Shown: positions 30,369-41,819 of the stretch, piece by piece
Numbering within the stretch: position 1 is the first letter of the stretch
Layout of the letters: every line of letters starts with the position of its first letter
Source of the DNA: Syngnathus acus
Taxonomy: Eukaryota; Chordata; Actinopteri; Syngnathiformes; Syngnathidae
DNA length: 64,000 nt
Direction: 5' to 3'
NCBI RefSeq assembly: GCF_901709675.1
Contig: NC_051087.1
Span: forward strand, 17,362,067 to 17,426,066
The notes under the pieces: model-generated
What the model saw: only the letters and a program-made list of their open reading frames with translations
Database searches by the model: none
Told to the model about the DNA's origin: nothing
Program-made: the position numbers and the translations under genes

Positions 30369-32124
30369 CCGTTTTTTCCATGTATAATACGCACCCTAAA
30401 AATGGCATGTCGATGCTGGAAAAAAGCCTGTACCCATGTATAATACGCACCCAAATTTTGACTCCTACTTAAGTCCGTAAACGTAAAATTATTTCAGAAA
30501 AAAGATCATCTTTGGGAACAACCGGATGTTATTCTGCCGGTCAGTATCACTGCGCATGCGCTAGCAAACTCGATAGCGGAGAAATGTTTCGGATTTGTGT
30601 AGGGTACATTGTGACAGCAAACGAGCAGGTGATCGAGCAAGCATCTGATACGAGAGCATTGTGTTCGTATGGAGCGTGTTTGAAGTGAACAGCAGAGAGG
30701 AAAGGAACAAGGCAAAGTGTTGTGAAATAAAATATTACCTGTAATACGCATTTTGTTATTTGCTGATTGAAACTGCGAATTAAACTGTGAATTGAAACTA
30801 ATAGGAAGAAAACTGAACTCTCGCTCTTTATATAGCTGACGTGTCTTGCGCATCCGTTCTGCGCATACTGTAATGGCAGCCTCCATATGATATCCGGTCT
30901 GCGATGGAGATTAAAAAACAAACAATATTTGACAATAACACACCATCAAGGATTGGACCATCGCATCAAACGATGTGTCGTCAATTATGAATTTTACTGA
31001 CTGTGTTGGGCAGGATGGCTGAATGCGATGCGCGATTGACAACAAACAAAAAGAAAGGTGATTTCAAGTTTTATTTCGAGGGAGATTTTCTTCAAAAATT
31101 GTTGTACCCATGTATAATACGCACCCAAGATTTTAGGACAATAAATTACCGTTTTTTTCCGTGTATAATACGCCCCCATGTATAATACGCACCCTAACAA
31201 TGGCATGTTGATGCTGGAAAAAAGCCTGTACCCATGTATAATACGCACCCAATTTTTTTTTTTTTTTTTTTTTTAATTTCTTTTTTTTTTTTTTTTTTTT
31301 TTTAAGTCCCAATGATCGTCACACACGCAGGGAGGCAATGGGTCCCATTTTTATAGTCTTTGGTATGGTCTTAACTAGGCTGGATGTATTTTTTTTGTTG
31401 GCGTTGATTTCTCCGACTGCCCGTAAAGGCACCACCGCGATCAGATGAAAAGAGAGGAAAGTGACGTGCGGACATGTGAAAAAGGCGGCTCTGTATGGGA
31501 GAGACGTTGAAGAGGAATAAAAACACCCTTGGAAACCAAAACTTGCCCCTCGTCGTGACTCGGAGCCGCAACAAATGTTTCGGATTTGTGTAGGGTACAT
31601 TGTGACAGCAAACGAGCAGGTGATCGAGCAAGCGTCTGATACGAGAGCATTGCGTTCGTATGGAGCGTGTTTGAAGTGAACAGCAGAGACGAAAGGAACA
31701 AGGCAAAGTGTTGTGAAATAAAATATTACCTGTAATACGCATTTTGTTATTTGCTGATTGTATTAAACTATCACATTCATTGTCAGTCAAGAAGAGAAGA
31801 GGACTATTATCCCTTCTTTGACGAAATGACCAGAGCACAGTACAAACACACTATTGTTCTTTCGGTATTTATTCAACCCACATTCTTTCACAACATGACA
31901 AGAAGAGAACAATACATAAATCAATACTCGTACCAGTACCATGATTTTCTTAAAAAAAAAAAAAAAAAAAAATAAAAAATTAAAAAAAAAAAAATTAAAA
32001 AAAAATTGTACCCATGTATAATGCGCACCCCAGATTTTAGGACAATAAATTAGTTAAATTTTGCGTATTATACACGGAAAAAAACGGTAGTTAAATTCTG
32101 CGCATTATACATGGAAAAAAACGG
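30369..32124. mobile_element. TIR element (ATAATACGC subfamily), outer copy
   Basis: Ends CCGTTTTTTCCATGTATAAT (30369) and ATTATACATGGAAAAAAACGG (to 32124), flanked by TA at 30367-30368 and 32125-32126. Direct copies of ATGTATAATACGCACCC lie inside the left end. It is interrupted by a copy of the same family at 31149-32087. A second outer copy begins at 62580. Confidence 0.88.
31149..32087. mobile_element. TIR element (ATAATACGC subfamily), inner copy nested in the outer one
   Basis: Ends CCGTTTTTTTCCGTGTATAA and TTATACACGGAAAAAAACGG, flanked by TA (31147-31148, 32088-32089). It carries a rearranged SINE scrap (AAGTCCCAATGATCGTCACA joined to GGCAATGGGTCCC) that matches pieces of the SINE at 51708-52030. 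Nearly identical to 63171-64000. Confidence 0.9.
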
Positions 32125-32126
32125 TA

Positions 32127-32701
32127 AATTTATCCAAGCGAATACAAGAGCTACAAATCCAAAAGGGGAAGGAACCGCTGTAAAAAGGGCGCGGTCGCTC
32201 CGACGTCGGGTCTCGACCAGGTAGTTACTCTGCACTGGCGTAGGGGTGACTTTAAAGGGATTGGCATCCTAAAAAGATTTGATTAATTCTTTCAGAATTG
32301 ATATCTTAGAGGCGGTTAGACTCGGACGAATCTTTTTCCGCCTCGATCTGGAAACTCTCGTCTCCCCATGAGGGCTGCGTTACAGCAGAGGGGTCGAAGG
32401 GGAGTTTAACCCTTTAAACGGAGGGTCGGGTCACATACGTTCGATAAGTGCGGATTTGACAGTATTATTTTATTATAAATAAAGACCTTTGTTACATGTG
32501 GAGCTGAAATGCACGATATAAAGTTTTATATGTATTCTTTGTATAAATGCACAGAGATGAGCAAAGTAACAATTTCCTTGATCAGTGCTATCATTGCGTT
32601 TTTACTGTACATGTGACAAAAATATAGCAAGACTTTTTTTTTTAAAGCCACTGACTAGCTTTTGCTGTTTCACTACTTAATTTTTTCTCCTTGTATTTCA
32701 G
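32127..32701. other. Intron sequence upstream of P2X3 exon 2
   Basis: No repeat recognised except AATAAA at 32477-32482; ends in a pyrimidine-rich tract and AG at 32700-32701. Confidence 0.5.
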
Positions 32702-32837
32702 GTGGGTCTTTGTTTATGAAAAGGCTTACCAAGTGCGAGACACAGCAATTGAATCTTCAGTAATGACCAAGGTAAAAGGTTTTGGAGTCTACAATGACAA
32801 AGTCATGGATGTTGCAGACTACGTCATGCCAACACAG
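32702..32837 (+). CDS. p2rx3: P2X purinoceptor 3, exon 2
   Basis: 136 nt; the first base completes a codon from exon 1, which is outside the window. Acceptor TTTCAG and donor GTATGA. It encodes [20 protein letters not shown], then [20 protein letters not shown] and VMPTQ. P2X3 receptors carry the near-identical [16 protein letters not shown]2X1, P2X4 and P2X5 differ at most of these positions, so the subtype call is firm. This segment leaves the first membrane helix and enters the extracellular domain. The two lysines of T-K-V-K-G are the family's ATP-phosphate-binding residues. Role: ATP-gated cation channel subunit of sensory neurons in the plasma membrane. Which paralogue (a or b) is unknown. 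Confidence 0.93.
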
Positions 32838-32903
32838 GTATGAAAAATTTGGTTGATGAAATCCTGTGGTATACATTGGTCATGTGCTCATTTATCTTTT
32901 TAG

Positions 32904-32975
32904 GGTGCTTCTGTCTTCTGCATCATTACCAAACTGATAACAACAGAAAACCAAGTTCAAGGATACTGTCCAGAG
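32904..32975 (+). CDS. p2rx3: P2X purinoceptor 3, exon 3
   Basis: 72 nt, exactly 24 codons, phase 0 at both ends. Acceptor TTTTTAG, donor GTCAGA. It encodes GASVFCIITKLITTENQVQG then YCPE, matching the P2X3 pattern TENQ-x-QG-x-CPE; the Cys is one of the conserved extracellular cysteines. Only 66 bp separate it from exon 2. The intron that follows (32976-45317) is 12.3 kb and almost entirely transposable elements. Confidence 0.93.
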
Positions 32976-33386
32976 GTCAGACACTGTCAATACTATTGAT
33001 CTTTCTATAATATTTGAACTGGTTGAAATTAATAAATGGATAATTTGTCCAATGGAAGATGCCATTTTTCTTATCACAATTTCCCACCCTCACCATTAAG
33101 ATGACGTTTCGGCGCATGACGGCTGTTGTCTGTACACCACATACCCAACACACACTCCAACCCACCCACCAACCAAAAACATTCATTTTGCTAAATAAAT
33201 ATGTATTTATTGTTATAAAGTCATAGGTGAAGTTCAAGCAGTCAAGAAAGTAGGACACGATCTGTTCTGCTCTCAAGGTTGGGAGATAACGACATACAGA
33301 CATACAGACATGTAAAATACAATTTAGTAAATACAAACTAGCTTTAATTGTACAAGGGAAGAGCAAAAGAAGAACATTTTGGAGCA
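32976..33386. other. Intron 3 start, no repeat recognised
   Basis: AT-rich intron sequence; nothing identifiable. Confidence 0.5.
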
Positions 33387-33557
33387 ATGGGGCCAAAAAA
33401 GTACCCGGCAACTTTGGATTTACTCCTCAATCAGATGGGAACAAATCAGAAAACTCTGGAAACAAATCAGCAGAAAACTATGGACACTCTAAATGGAATG
33501 GAAACTCACTTGATTGGATTAGAATTCAAGATGGAAGATGGAATTTCACAAAGGTGA
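33387..33557 (+). pseudogene. Possible LINE ORF1-like coiled-coil fragment
   Basis: 56 codons from ATG 33387 with Leu/Ile spacing and polar heptads (NQMGTNQKTLETNQQKTMDT, LIGLEFKME). This resembles the N-terminal coiled coil of L1-type ORF1 proteins. It sits directly before the LINE fragment at 33554 but in a different style of element. Weak evidence only. Confidence 0.25.
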
Positions 33558-35738
33558 GAATGCCAAGACAGATCAGCTGGACAAGGCAAATGTGGATTTC
33601 TGGTTTTCCAAAGCTACACCAGCATGTTGATTTTCCAACACGTGGCGACAGCTTCCTGGACCTGGTCTACACTCCACATAAAGGAGCTTTCAAAGCCACG
33701 CCCCTCCCCCACATTGGACTTTCTGACCATATCACTGTTTTGCTAATGCCCGCATACAGACAAAGAGTGAAAGCATCCAGTCCGGTTCGCAAGCGGGTAA
33801 AAGTGTGGCCTGAGGGAGCCTTTGATGCTCTTCGAGACTGCTTTGACACAACAGACTGGGAAATGTTTAAGCAGGCAGCCACTTACAACAATCAGACAGA
33901 CATAGAGGAGTATACAGACTCTGTAACCTCTTACATCACAAAGTGCATTGATGATGTGACCCACACAAAATACATCATCACTCTGGCTAACTGGAAGCCA
34001 TGGCTGACAGGGGATGTCCTCAGGCTGCTAAGGGCCAGAGACAAAGCCTACAGAGCTGGGGATGAAGCTGGCATGAGAACAGCGAGGGCCAACCTGTCCC
34101 CTAGCATCAAGGAAGCGAAAAAGGCATTCACTTGCAAGATTACCGCCCACTTCAAAGACAGCAGGAACGCACAAAGCCTATGGCAGGGCATTCAGACCAT
34201 CACGGACTACAAGCCCTCGCCGCAGAGCTGTGAGGGCAACATCCCTCTGCTCAAAGATCTGAACCGCTTCTTTACTCGCTTTGACGCTCAGAACAGCACT
34301 TGCCCGCTGAAGACCCCTCCCCCTCCACACGAGCAGCCCCTGTGCCTCTCTACCGATAGCGTGATGAGGACACTTGCTGCTATCAACACCCGTAAGGCGG
34401 CAGCCCCAGACAACATCCCAGGTCGAGCGTTCAAGGACTGCGCTGAGGAGCTTAAGGATGTCTTCACAGACATCTTTAACACTTCCCTGCAGCAAGCCAT
34501 CGTCCCATCATGTTTCAAGGCTGCCACCATCATACCTGTGCCGAAGAAAACTGCTCCATCCTGCTTCAATGACTACCGCCCCGTGGCACTGACACCCATC
34601 ACCATGAAGTGCTTTGAGCGGCTTGTCATGACACACATCAGATCCATTCTCCCCCCACCCTTGACCCCTTCCAGTTTGCTTACCGAGCCAAACGGTCCTC
34701 TGAGGATGCAATCTGCTCTGCCCTCCACTCAGCCCTCACCCACCTGGAAAAAAGAGACTCGTATGTGAGATTGCTGTTTGTGGACTTCAGTTCTGCATTC
34801 AACACCATTGTACCACAGCGACTTATCTGCAAACTCGACAAACTGGGACTCAGTACCTACCTCTGCAACTGGCTACTGGACTTCCTCTGCCAGAGGCCTC
34901 AAGTAGTACGTGTTGGCGACAATATCTCAAGCAGCATCACGCTGAGCACGGGGCCCCCCCAAGGCTGCGTGCTCAGTCCGCTGCTCTTCACCCTGCTGAC
35001 GCATGACTGCACTGCAACCTACAGCAACAACCGCAATTTGCTGACGAAACGACTCTGGTGGGTCTCATCACCGAGGGTGACGAGACTCAATACAGGTCGG
35101 AAGTCGACCTTCTGACCACGTGGTGCAGGGACAACAACCTCCTGCTGAACGTCAGCAAGACCAAGGAGATTGTTGTTGACTTCCGGAAGGGTCACACCCA
35201 ACACCTGCCACTGACCATCGACGGTGCTGTGGTGGAGAGAGTGAGCAGCACCAGATTCCTGGGGGTGCACATCAATGAAGACCTCTCCTGGACCACCAAC
35301 ACTGCATCACTGGTGAAGAAAGCTCAGCGCCGCCTGTACTTCCTGCGGAAACTCAGGCGAGCAAGTGCTCCACCGGCCATCATGACCATATTCTACGGTG
35401 GCACCATTGAGAGCGTACTCTCCAGTTGTATCGCTGTGTGGGGTGGAAGCTGCACTGAATACAACATGAAGGCCCTGCAGCGCATAGTGAACACAGCTGG
35501 TAGGATTATTGGTGCTTCACTCCCCTCCCTGAAGGACATTTACACCTTCCATCTCACCCGCAAGGCGACCACGATTGTGAGGGATGTGAGTCACCCCGCT
35601 CACACTTTTTTTGATCTTCTGCCCTCTGGGAAGAGGGACAGAATCCTGCGCTCCCGCACCACCAGACACACCAACAGCTTCATACTCCAGGCTGTTAGGA
35701 TCCTGAACTCTCTCCCCCCTCCACCCTCGGCTGCATAA
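33554..35738 (+). pseudogene. LINE ORF2: endonuclease end, reverse transcriptase, broken
   Basis: 33554-34768 encodes the end of the APE endonuclease (QHVDFPTRGDSFLDLVYT, GLSDHITVLLMPAYR), the linker (VKVWPEGAFDALRDCFDTTD) and RT fingers ([39 protein letters not shown]). A one-base gain in the C-run near 34650 shifts the frame. 34765-35040 has the palm start ([38 protein letters not shown]). Another shift near 35030 precedes the catalytic strand, which reads F-A-D-E instead of F-A-D-D (35045-35056). 35058-35738 is the thumb and C-terminus (TKEIVVDFRKGH, TRFLGVHINEDLSWT, LQRIVNTAGRIIG). Known role: target-primed reverse transcription. Inactive copy. Confidence 0.88.
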
Positions 35739-35970
35739 CGTCCTGGCCTTTTGGGCCACGTTGGCTGCCTTGCACTACTCCTCCTGTACTTTTGCGCTAT
35801 ATACTGACTGTCTGCTGTATGCACAATTGCTCCGTTTCAACCATGCTGCTCTTATTTATTTATTTATTTATTATTTTTTCATTGCTCTTATTTATTCATT
35901 GTATGTGCCTTCTTGTTTTTACTTTTTGTATTGTTTACTTGAATGTTTTGTTTGTCCGTGGACCAATATA

Positions 35971-36002
<32 letters not shown>
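33554..36002 (+). mobile_element. Rex/jockey-superfamily LINE, 5'-truncated
   Basis: Starts inside the endonuclease and runs to a 3' tail of GACCAATATAATATAATA and (TA)n at 35964-36002. The (TA)n tail is where pogo-like copy B inserted. Confidence 0.85.
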
Positions 36003-36004
<2 letters not shown>

Positions 36005-36006
<2 letters not shown>

Positions 36007-37178
36007 GTAATTTTCGGACTATAAGTCGCGGTCTTTTCATAGTTTGGGTGGGGGGGCGACTTATACTCAGGAGTGACTTATATGTGTTTTTTTTCAAAAA
36101 TCTTCAACAAAAAAAAAAATAAAAAATGAAACCGCGATAAACGAACCGCAATGTAGCAAGGGATTACTGTAATTTGAATTTCAAGTGACGTCAGCAGCGC
36201 GGCGACGCGGCGTTGTTTACATAAAGGACAAAGATTGACTCGACGGAGCTCTCTTTCACTTCCGTGGATTGAAGTCGGGGGCCGGCGCTCGGCCGGGTGG
36301 CTGCCCAGGGACGGTGGATGGGGCTCGGACAATGCTTTTACGCACGCCCGGTCCTACTCTACCGAGCTGTCTTTCACCTCCGTGGATGGAAGTCGAGGGC
36401 CGGCGCTCGGCCGGGTGGCTGTCCGGGGACGGTGGATGGGGCTCGGTCATGGCTTTTACGCACGCCCGGTCCTATTCTATGGAGCTCTCTTCCATTTCCG
36501 TGGCTGGAAGTCCACGCCGCCACACGCCTGGAAGTTTGTTTTGTTAAATAAAGAGCTGTTTACCAAACCCACGTCTTTCCTTGAACTTTGTTAACGCTAC
36601 AATATAGTTATATAGTAGATCTGTGGAATAACGACGAGGCTGACGTCAGGGCGCACACACGCGCGGCGTTGTTGACAAAGGACGAGGAATTTGATCGATG
36701 GATTTAATGATTTAGAGTGCACAGATGGTTTGATAACATTATTGCTTATATAATAGTTATTTGATATATAATTTATATATCGTTGTATGGGCCTGTGGAA
36801 TATTTTGAAGTGCAAGAGCCGTCAGCGGCGCGCACGCATTGTTGACAAAGGACGATTGATGGATTTAATGAATTGGAGTGACACAGATGGTTTTATTAAC
36901 GTGTTATTTATGTAATAGTTTTTTGAATAACTCTGAATTTTACGTCAGGGCCGTTCTCAGCTCTTAGTTTGTGTTTATGTCACGTTAGCATACCTATCGT
37001 TTAGCCTGTTGTTGCTCATTCATGACTGTTCTTGGTGTTGGATTTTGTCGAATAAATTGCCCCCCAAAATGCGACTTATACTCCGGAGCGACTTATATAT
37101 GTTTTTTTTCACTTTTTTGGGCATTTTATGGCTGGTGCGACTTATACTCCGGTGCGACTTATAGTCCGAAAATTACGG
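36005..37178. mobile_element. Pogo-like TIR element, copy B
   Basis: Ends CCGTAATTTTCGGACTATAA and TTATAGTCCGAAAATTACGG, flanked by TA (36003-36004, 37179-37180). It has the same internal order as copy A, including the Tigger-like end (GCAAGGGATTACTGTA), the 118-bp repeat and AATAAA. It is shorter by a deletion between the CAAAGATTGA block and the repeat. Inserted in the TA-rich tail of the LINE at 33554-36002. Confidence 0.92.
36237..36530 (+). repeat. 118-bp tandem repeat in pogo-like copy B
   Basis: About 2.5 units of the repeat described at 13837-14155, followed by AATAAA at 36547 and ACCAAACCCACGTCTTTCCT. Confidence 0.9.
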
Positions 37179-37180
37179 TA

Positions 37181-37310
37181 TATCAGCAGATCTTCTAGCG
37201 GCAGGAACAGGCACTTCCCCAACTGTATCATAAGCTATGGAACTTCTAAGTGAGATCGACCAGACTATCCCCACTCGACGTTGACCCTCATGTGGTTGCA
37301 CCTGTAAAGA
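37181..37310. other. Short intronic gap
   Basis: Nothing recognised. Confidence 0.4.
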
Positions 37311-37350
37311 TAGGTAGCTAGCTAGCTAGCTAGCTAGCTAGCTAGCTAGC

Positions 37351-37389
<39 letters not shown>
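37311..37389. repeat. (AGCT)n/(GATA)n microsatellite, tail of a minus-strand LINE
   Basis: Tandem TAGC then TAGA units. They resume at 39370-39380 and lead into TACTTTGTTGATCCCCGGTG, the standard 3' end of Rex-type LINEs on the minus strand. Confidence 0.85.
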
Positions 37390-37664
37390 TAGGGGTGTAA
37401 CGATTCATCGATACACATCGATTAATCGATATAATGCTCTACGATTTATTGGCATCGATGCTAAACGTAAACATCGATTTATATCGCCGTGTTTGACCTC
37501 GGACATTAGACGCGACTTTATTTTGAAATCCAGTTCATTGTTGCTTGCTTCCTCTTTCCGGGAGCAGTACGCGGCGTGTTGTGTTGTGAGCAGAGCAGGC
37601 ACGTGAAAGGGGAGCCGACAACTACGCGGCTCCTGGGCTGGTGCTATGGCTAGTGTCCAAGAAG

Positions 37665-38865
37665 TAGGGATGGGCGGATCGATACCAAAATATCGATATA
37701 TCGATCCAGGCTGCTCATTTTTGAGTATCGATCTCCCTAGCTAAAATATCGATACTTACAATTATTTAATTATATTTTTCCTCATTTTTTTCTGCTCCAA
37801 TTTGACGACTTGCACTCATGCTAGCACTACTTTTCCTTCCGCCTGCTGCACCGGCGTGTCCTGCTCTGCTCTGCTCCCGCCCCCTTTTCTCACAAGCCAA
37901 GCCCTCTACCTCCGCCTCCCGTTCCAATCCAAACACAAACAAGCATGGCCACGGCGGCGGCCCAGTCCGAACGTAAGAGAAGTCTGGTTTGGAGGTATTA
38001 TATTTTAGTTAATAACAACGAGGCAAGATGTGAAATATGTCACAAAACGATTAAATATTGTGGCAACACCACAAACTTAACAAAACATTTAAGTAAAATT
38101 CACACCACTGTTCATGAAGAGCTGCAGTTGAAACGTGCCGCAGACACTAAGGCAGCGACGGAAAACCCTGCAGCCACACCGAGGCTAAGGTACCAAAGTA
38201 CCTTAGCTTAGAAGCAGCGTTTCAGAAAGGCAAGACATATCCAGGTATCACGTGCTAACCAAAAATCGTAAGCATTTGTGGTTGATGTGCTATTTGAAGC
38301 AATAATTACTGCGCTTTAGTCAGTCATTTATAAATAAAGTTTTCCCCTTTTCAATTTGTGGTCGAACGCCATACGTTTTATTTGTAACTCCACTTCCTAT
38401 AAACAACACTAAAGTATTACAATATTAAATGTAAGTATCCAGTGGCTTTACAAATTGATAGTTTTGCTGCTCATGACGATTAAGCCCTGCATCTCTGTTG
38501 GTACCATGTCTCTTTTTACAATATACTAAAAGACAAAACTTTTTCCCAACAACAGAGAGAGAGAGAAAAAAGTAAAGAATAGCTCCTTTTAATTAAAGTT
38601 ATACTATTAATATGCATCTTCCATTAATGTTTTTCTAAAAAGGTTAATAATTCATGTACATGACGTAATACTTTTTTCTACAAAATTCAATAGATGACTC
38701 TCCAAGAGCAAGAAACATCACAGACCTGATTGCCAAGATTTAAATTGTTTTTTATGGCGGGAAATTACACTTCCGGTATCGATATCGGATCGATATCGGG
38801 TATTTTTGGGCAGGAAATACTTGGTATCGGATCGAATCCAAAATCATTGGTATCGCCCATCCCTA
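37665..38865. mobile_element. hAT element, inner, nested in another hAT
   Basis: TAGGGATGGGCGGATCGATA at the left and GGTATCGCCCATCCCTA at the right; perfect 8-bp duplication CCAAGAAG (37657-37664, 38866-38873). 1201 bp, containing one BED-finger exon (37945-38211) but no catalytic domain. Confidence 0.95.
37945..38211 (+). pseudogene. hAT transposase N-terminus with BED zinc finger, truncated
   Basis: 88 codons from ATG 37945. A BED finger is readable: aromatic start SLVWRYYILV, C-x2-C in ARCEICHKTI, then H-x4-H in LTKHLSKIH (NTTNLTKHL core). A low-complexity Ala/Thr linker follows and the frame ends at 38211 with no RNase-H-like domain. In active hAT elements this finger binds the terminal repeats. 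Lies wholly within the inner hAT, so it is the relic of that element's own gene after internal deletion. Confidence 0.75.
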
Positions 38866-39377
38866 CCAAGAAGACGAGGAAATTCGCTCCCCTTTGGGCT
38901 TCAAGTAATTCGTTTGGAAGCACTTTGGATTCCAAAGAAAAGATGGCTCAACGGACAATTAAAATTATTGTAAATAAATAGTTCAGTAATGCACTTTAAA
39001 GTTAATGGTATTACAAAAAAAGAAAGAATATTCATTTTTCTTTACTTATATGAGAAAAAATATAGGAATTTGATAAAGTTCAGTGTTAAAATAAGCACTT
39101 TGTATACTACAATACTCTTGTAATTTCCTAAATAAAGAGTTTGCAGTACCTTGTTGATTTTGCGTATGAATTGTTATAAATCAGGATATTGTTCTATATT
39201 TTTTATTAAAAAAAATAAATAAAAATAAAAATATCGATCGTGGAGCACTATATCGTGATGTATCGTGAATGAATCACAGCAGGCTTTAAGATATCGGCAA
39301 ATATCGTATCGTGATTCTTTGTATCGATATGATATCGTATCGTGACAAAACCCGCGATTTACACCCCTAATAGATAG

Positions 39378-39488
39378 ATACTTTGTTGATCCCCGGTGGG
39401 AAATTCAAGTGCAAAGAGTTAAATACATAAATACACAGATAAATAAACAGATAGACAATACTAATATCGATAACGGAAGATAGCGTAA
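39378..39488 (-). mobile_element. 3' UTR of the minus-strand LINE, between two insertions
   Basis: TACTTTGTTGATCCCCGGTG and the AATTCAAGTGCAAAGAGT that follows is LINE 3'-end sequence, cut at 39491 by a TIR element. Confidence 0.7.
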
Positions 39489-40023
39489 TACCGTATTGGC
39501 CCGAATATAAGACGATGTTTTTTTGCATAAGACTGAAAAAGTGGGGGTCTTCTTACATTCGGGCTCTAGACATTATACCTATTCACTTGTGCACAGCGGT
39601 AAGTTAAAGGTTGCTGGTATCGCCTGAGTATGTTGCTGTGATTGTGTGCGTCTTTGACACAAAGTGAGTATATACATACATTTCATTGTTACTACTGTCC
39701 ACTGTTGTGCCGGTTGTCCGATCGCGGTTTGCTTCGTGTGCGCGCCGTTTGTTTGACAGCTCTGGCACGTTCCTTTAAGTTTGCCTCGCATCGTACAAGT
39801 AGCCGTTACGGAGCGGCATGGCAACTAACGGTCGCCAGCAAATGTATTTTGTTGTCTCGATGACTTATGTTTGGTGTGTTGCTGAGAGAATTTCATGTAT
39901 GGTTATTTAGTATAACGGAACCGTTACGCGCCGTTAGTTATGTAATGTGTGCCGTCTACTAGTGTTGTGTGATGTCAAAAGTTGAGCGTTGACTTACGTG
40001 CTGTATTTCTGTCTGTTGCAGAA

Positions 40024-40127
<104 letters not shown>

Positions 40128-40148
40128 CACACGCTTCATACAATAATC

Positions 40149-41138
40149 CAGGGGCCACCAACACGTTGCCCGCGGGCACCAGGTCGCCAGTGAGGACCGC
40201 ATGAGTTGCCCGCAGGACTGTTCTAAAATTAGCTCAAATAGCAGCACTTGTCAATGAGCTGCATCTATTTATTTTACAGTCAAACCTCGGTTTTCGAACG
40301 TCCCGGTTCTCAAAATAATCAGAATTCGAACAAAAAATTCGAGATTGTTTTGCTTCGGTTGTCGAACAAAATGCGGAGGTCGAACCTCGCGAGATGAGCC
40401 GGGAGGACCCGAGAAAACCCGACCGCGCGACCCGGATGTCGACTGACTCCGTTGTTATTGTATTTTCGTTACTTTGAGGATTGTATTAACCCCTAATCAT
40501 GCCTCCAAAGACAGCAAGTGGGAGCAGTAAAGCCATCCTAAAACACAAAGACGCTCTTAAAGCAATGTGACAATGAGCGCCCGGGCGCGCTGCGGTTGCG
40601 TGATCGGACCAAATTAAGCTCCCTGCGCACTGAGGTGCACTTAAATTTTGGAAAGTACATCAAGACTTTAAAAATATTTTCTAAATTTTAGCGACGGCTC
40701 TGTCACAATAATGCGACCAGCGCGGTGCAGTTGCGCGGTGGGCGACGCGGTACGGTTGCGCGTTCGGCGGTGCGCTGCAATTGCGCGATCGGACAAATAT
40801 GCGCAAACGAAAAAATGCTTTAAAAAGGCGGGTTTTTTGTCTTGAAACAGATAAAAAAAATTTCCATTATTTGTAGAAATAGATTCGGAATTCGACCGAT
40901 TCGCTTCTCGAACCGCCTTCTGGAACGGATTGTGGTCAAAAACCAAGGTTTGACTGTATTTTTGATATTCTTGTTAAAATCACACTTACATGTGAACTGG
41001 AAATGACAATAATAACACATAGTGAAAGCCAAATTGAGCAAATTGGCTATTTCAGAAGTGTGTGTCAAACTGGTAGCCCTTTGCCTTAATCAGTACCTAG
41101 GAAGTAGCTCTCGGTTTAAGAAAGGTTGGTGACCCCTG
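40149..41138. mobile_element. hAT MITE with perfect 8-bp target duplication
   Basis: CAGGGGCCACCAACACGTTG at the left and AAAGGTTGGTGACCCCTG at the right; CAATAATC flanks both sides (40141-40148, 41139-41146). Hosts the Tigger-like element at 40277-40956. Confidence 0.93.
40277..40956 (+). mobile_element. Tigger-like MITE nested in a hAT
   Basis: Ends CAGTCAAACCTCGGTTTTCG and AAACCAAGGTTTGACTG; TA on both sides (40275-40276, 40957-40958). A transposase start is readable at 40499 (MPPKTASGSSKAILKHKDAL) and stops after about 23 codons. This is the beginning of Tigger/CENPB-type proteins, so the element is an internally deleted relative. Confidence 0.92.
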
Positions 41139-41819
41139 CAATAATCACACACACAAGAATCACATTCACACACCCAAAGACTCACCCATGTACACTACAC
41201 ACACCTGCTCTCACATACTTACGACCAAACATGTGCCTATACCCTTTTGCCAGTTTGCCTGTATGCCCCTATACTCTTTTGCCAATAATTCAGTAAAGCA
41301 ATCAAAACTGAACCACGTCTGCCCTCCTGTGTTCTGACCGACACCTGGGGGCGACAAGAGCAGAACCATCCGAGCCAACCCCCTATACAGTCCTCAGGCT
41401 CCCCAACAATAGCGGTAGCAGTTTGCATTGTTTTATTGCAATGTTTTTCCTTCTTCAGATTTGTTTCAAAACTACAGTTAGAATTCCCTTTGATGGTTAA
41501 TGCAGTTATTGCAATATTGTTGTTTTGTCACGGTAGATTGGTTTATTTACATTTCAAAAACCAGAAGCCATTCATTTACAAATGTGATTGTACTTTAGTT
41601 TACATATTTAAATGTTCTGATATTAAGATGTGATACAGTTTTTGCATGATTTGAATGAGGAAAATAACATGCTTTTTCTCTCGAGTATATTGTTATAATC
41701 ATTTGTTTCAGATGTAATCATTTTCTGTATAAAAATTAAATTTGGTGTTCAAAAAGTATTTTTTTCAAACTTGAGTGTTGAAAAAGAGGGGGTCATCTTA
41801 TATTTGGACCAATACGGTA

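Larger units (their letters stand above)
37390..39369. mobile_element. hAT element, outer, inserted in the LINE tail
   Basis: TAGGGGTGTAACGATTCATC at the left and GCGATTTACACCCCTA at the right, flanked by ATAGATAG on both sides (37382-37389, 39370-39377; the target is itself a GATA repeat). Both ends are rich in ATCGAT motifs. A hAT transposase start (ATGGCTAGTGTCCAAGAAG) is split by the inner hAT. Without the inner element and its duplication it is about 0.8 kb, so non-autonomous. Confidence 0.88.

Noticed and set aside
31751-31975. ORF identical in two places (also 63752-63988)
   Set aside because: Identity reflects recent duplication of the TIR element. No start context or domain, and it runs into poly-lysine from an A-run.
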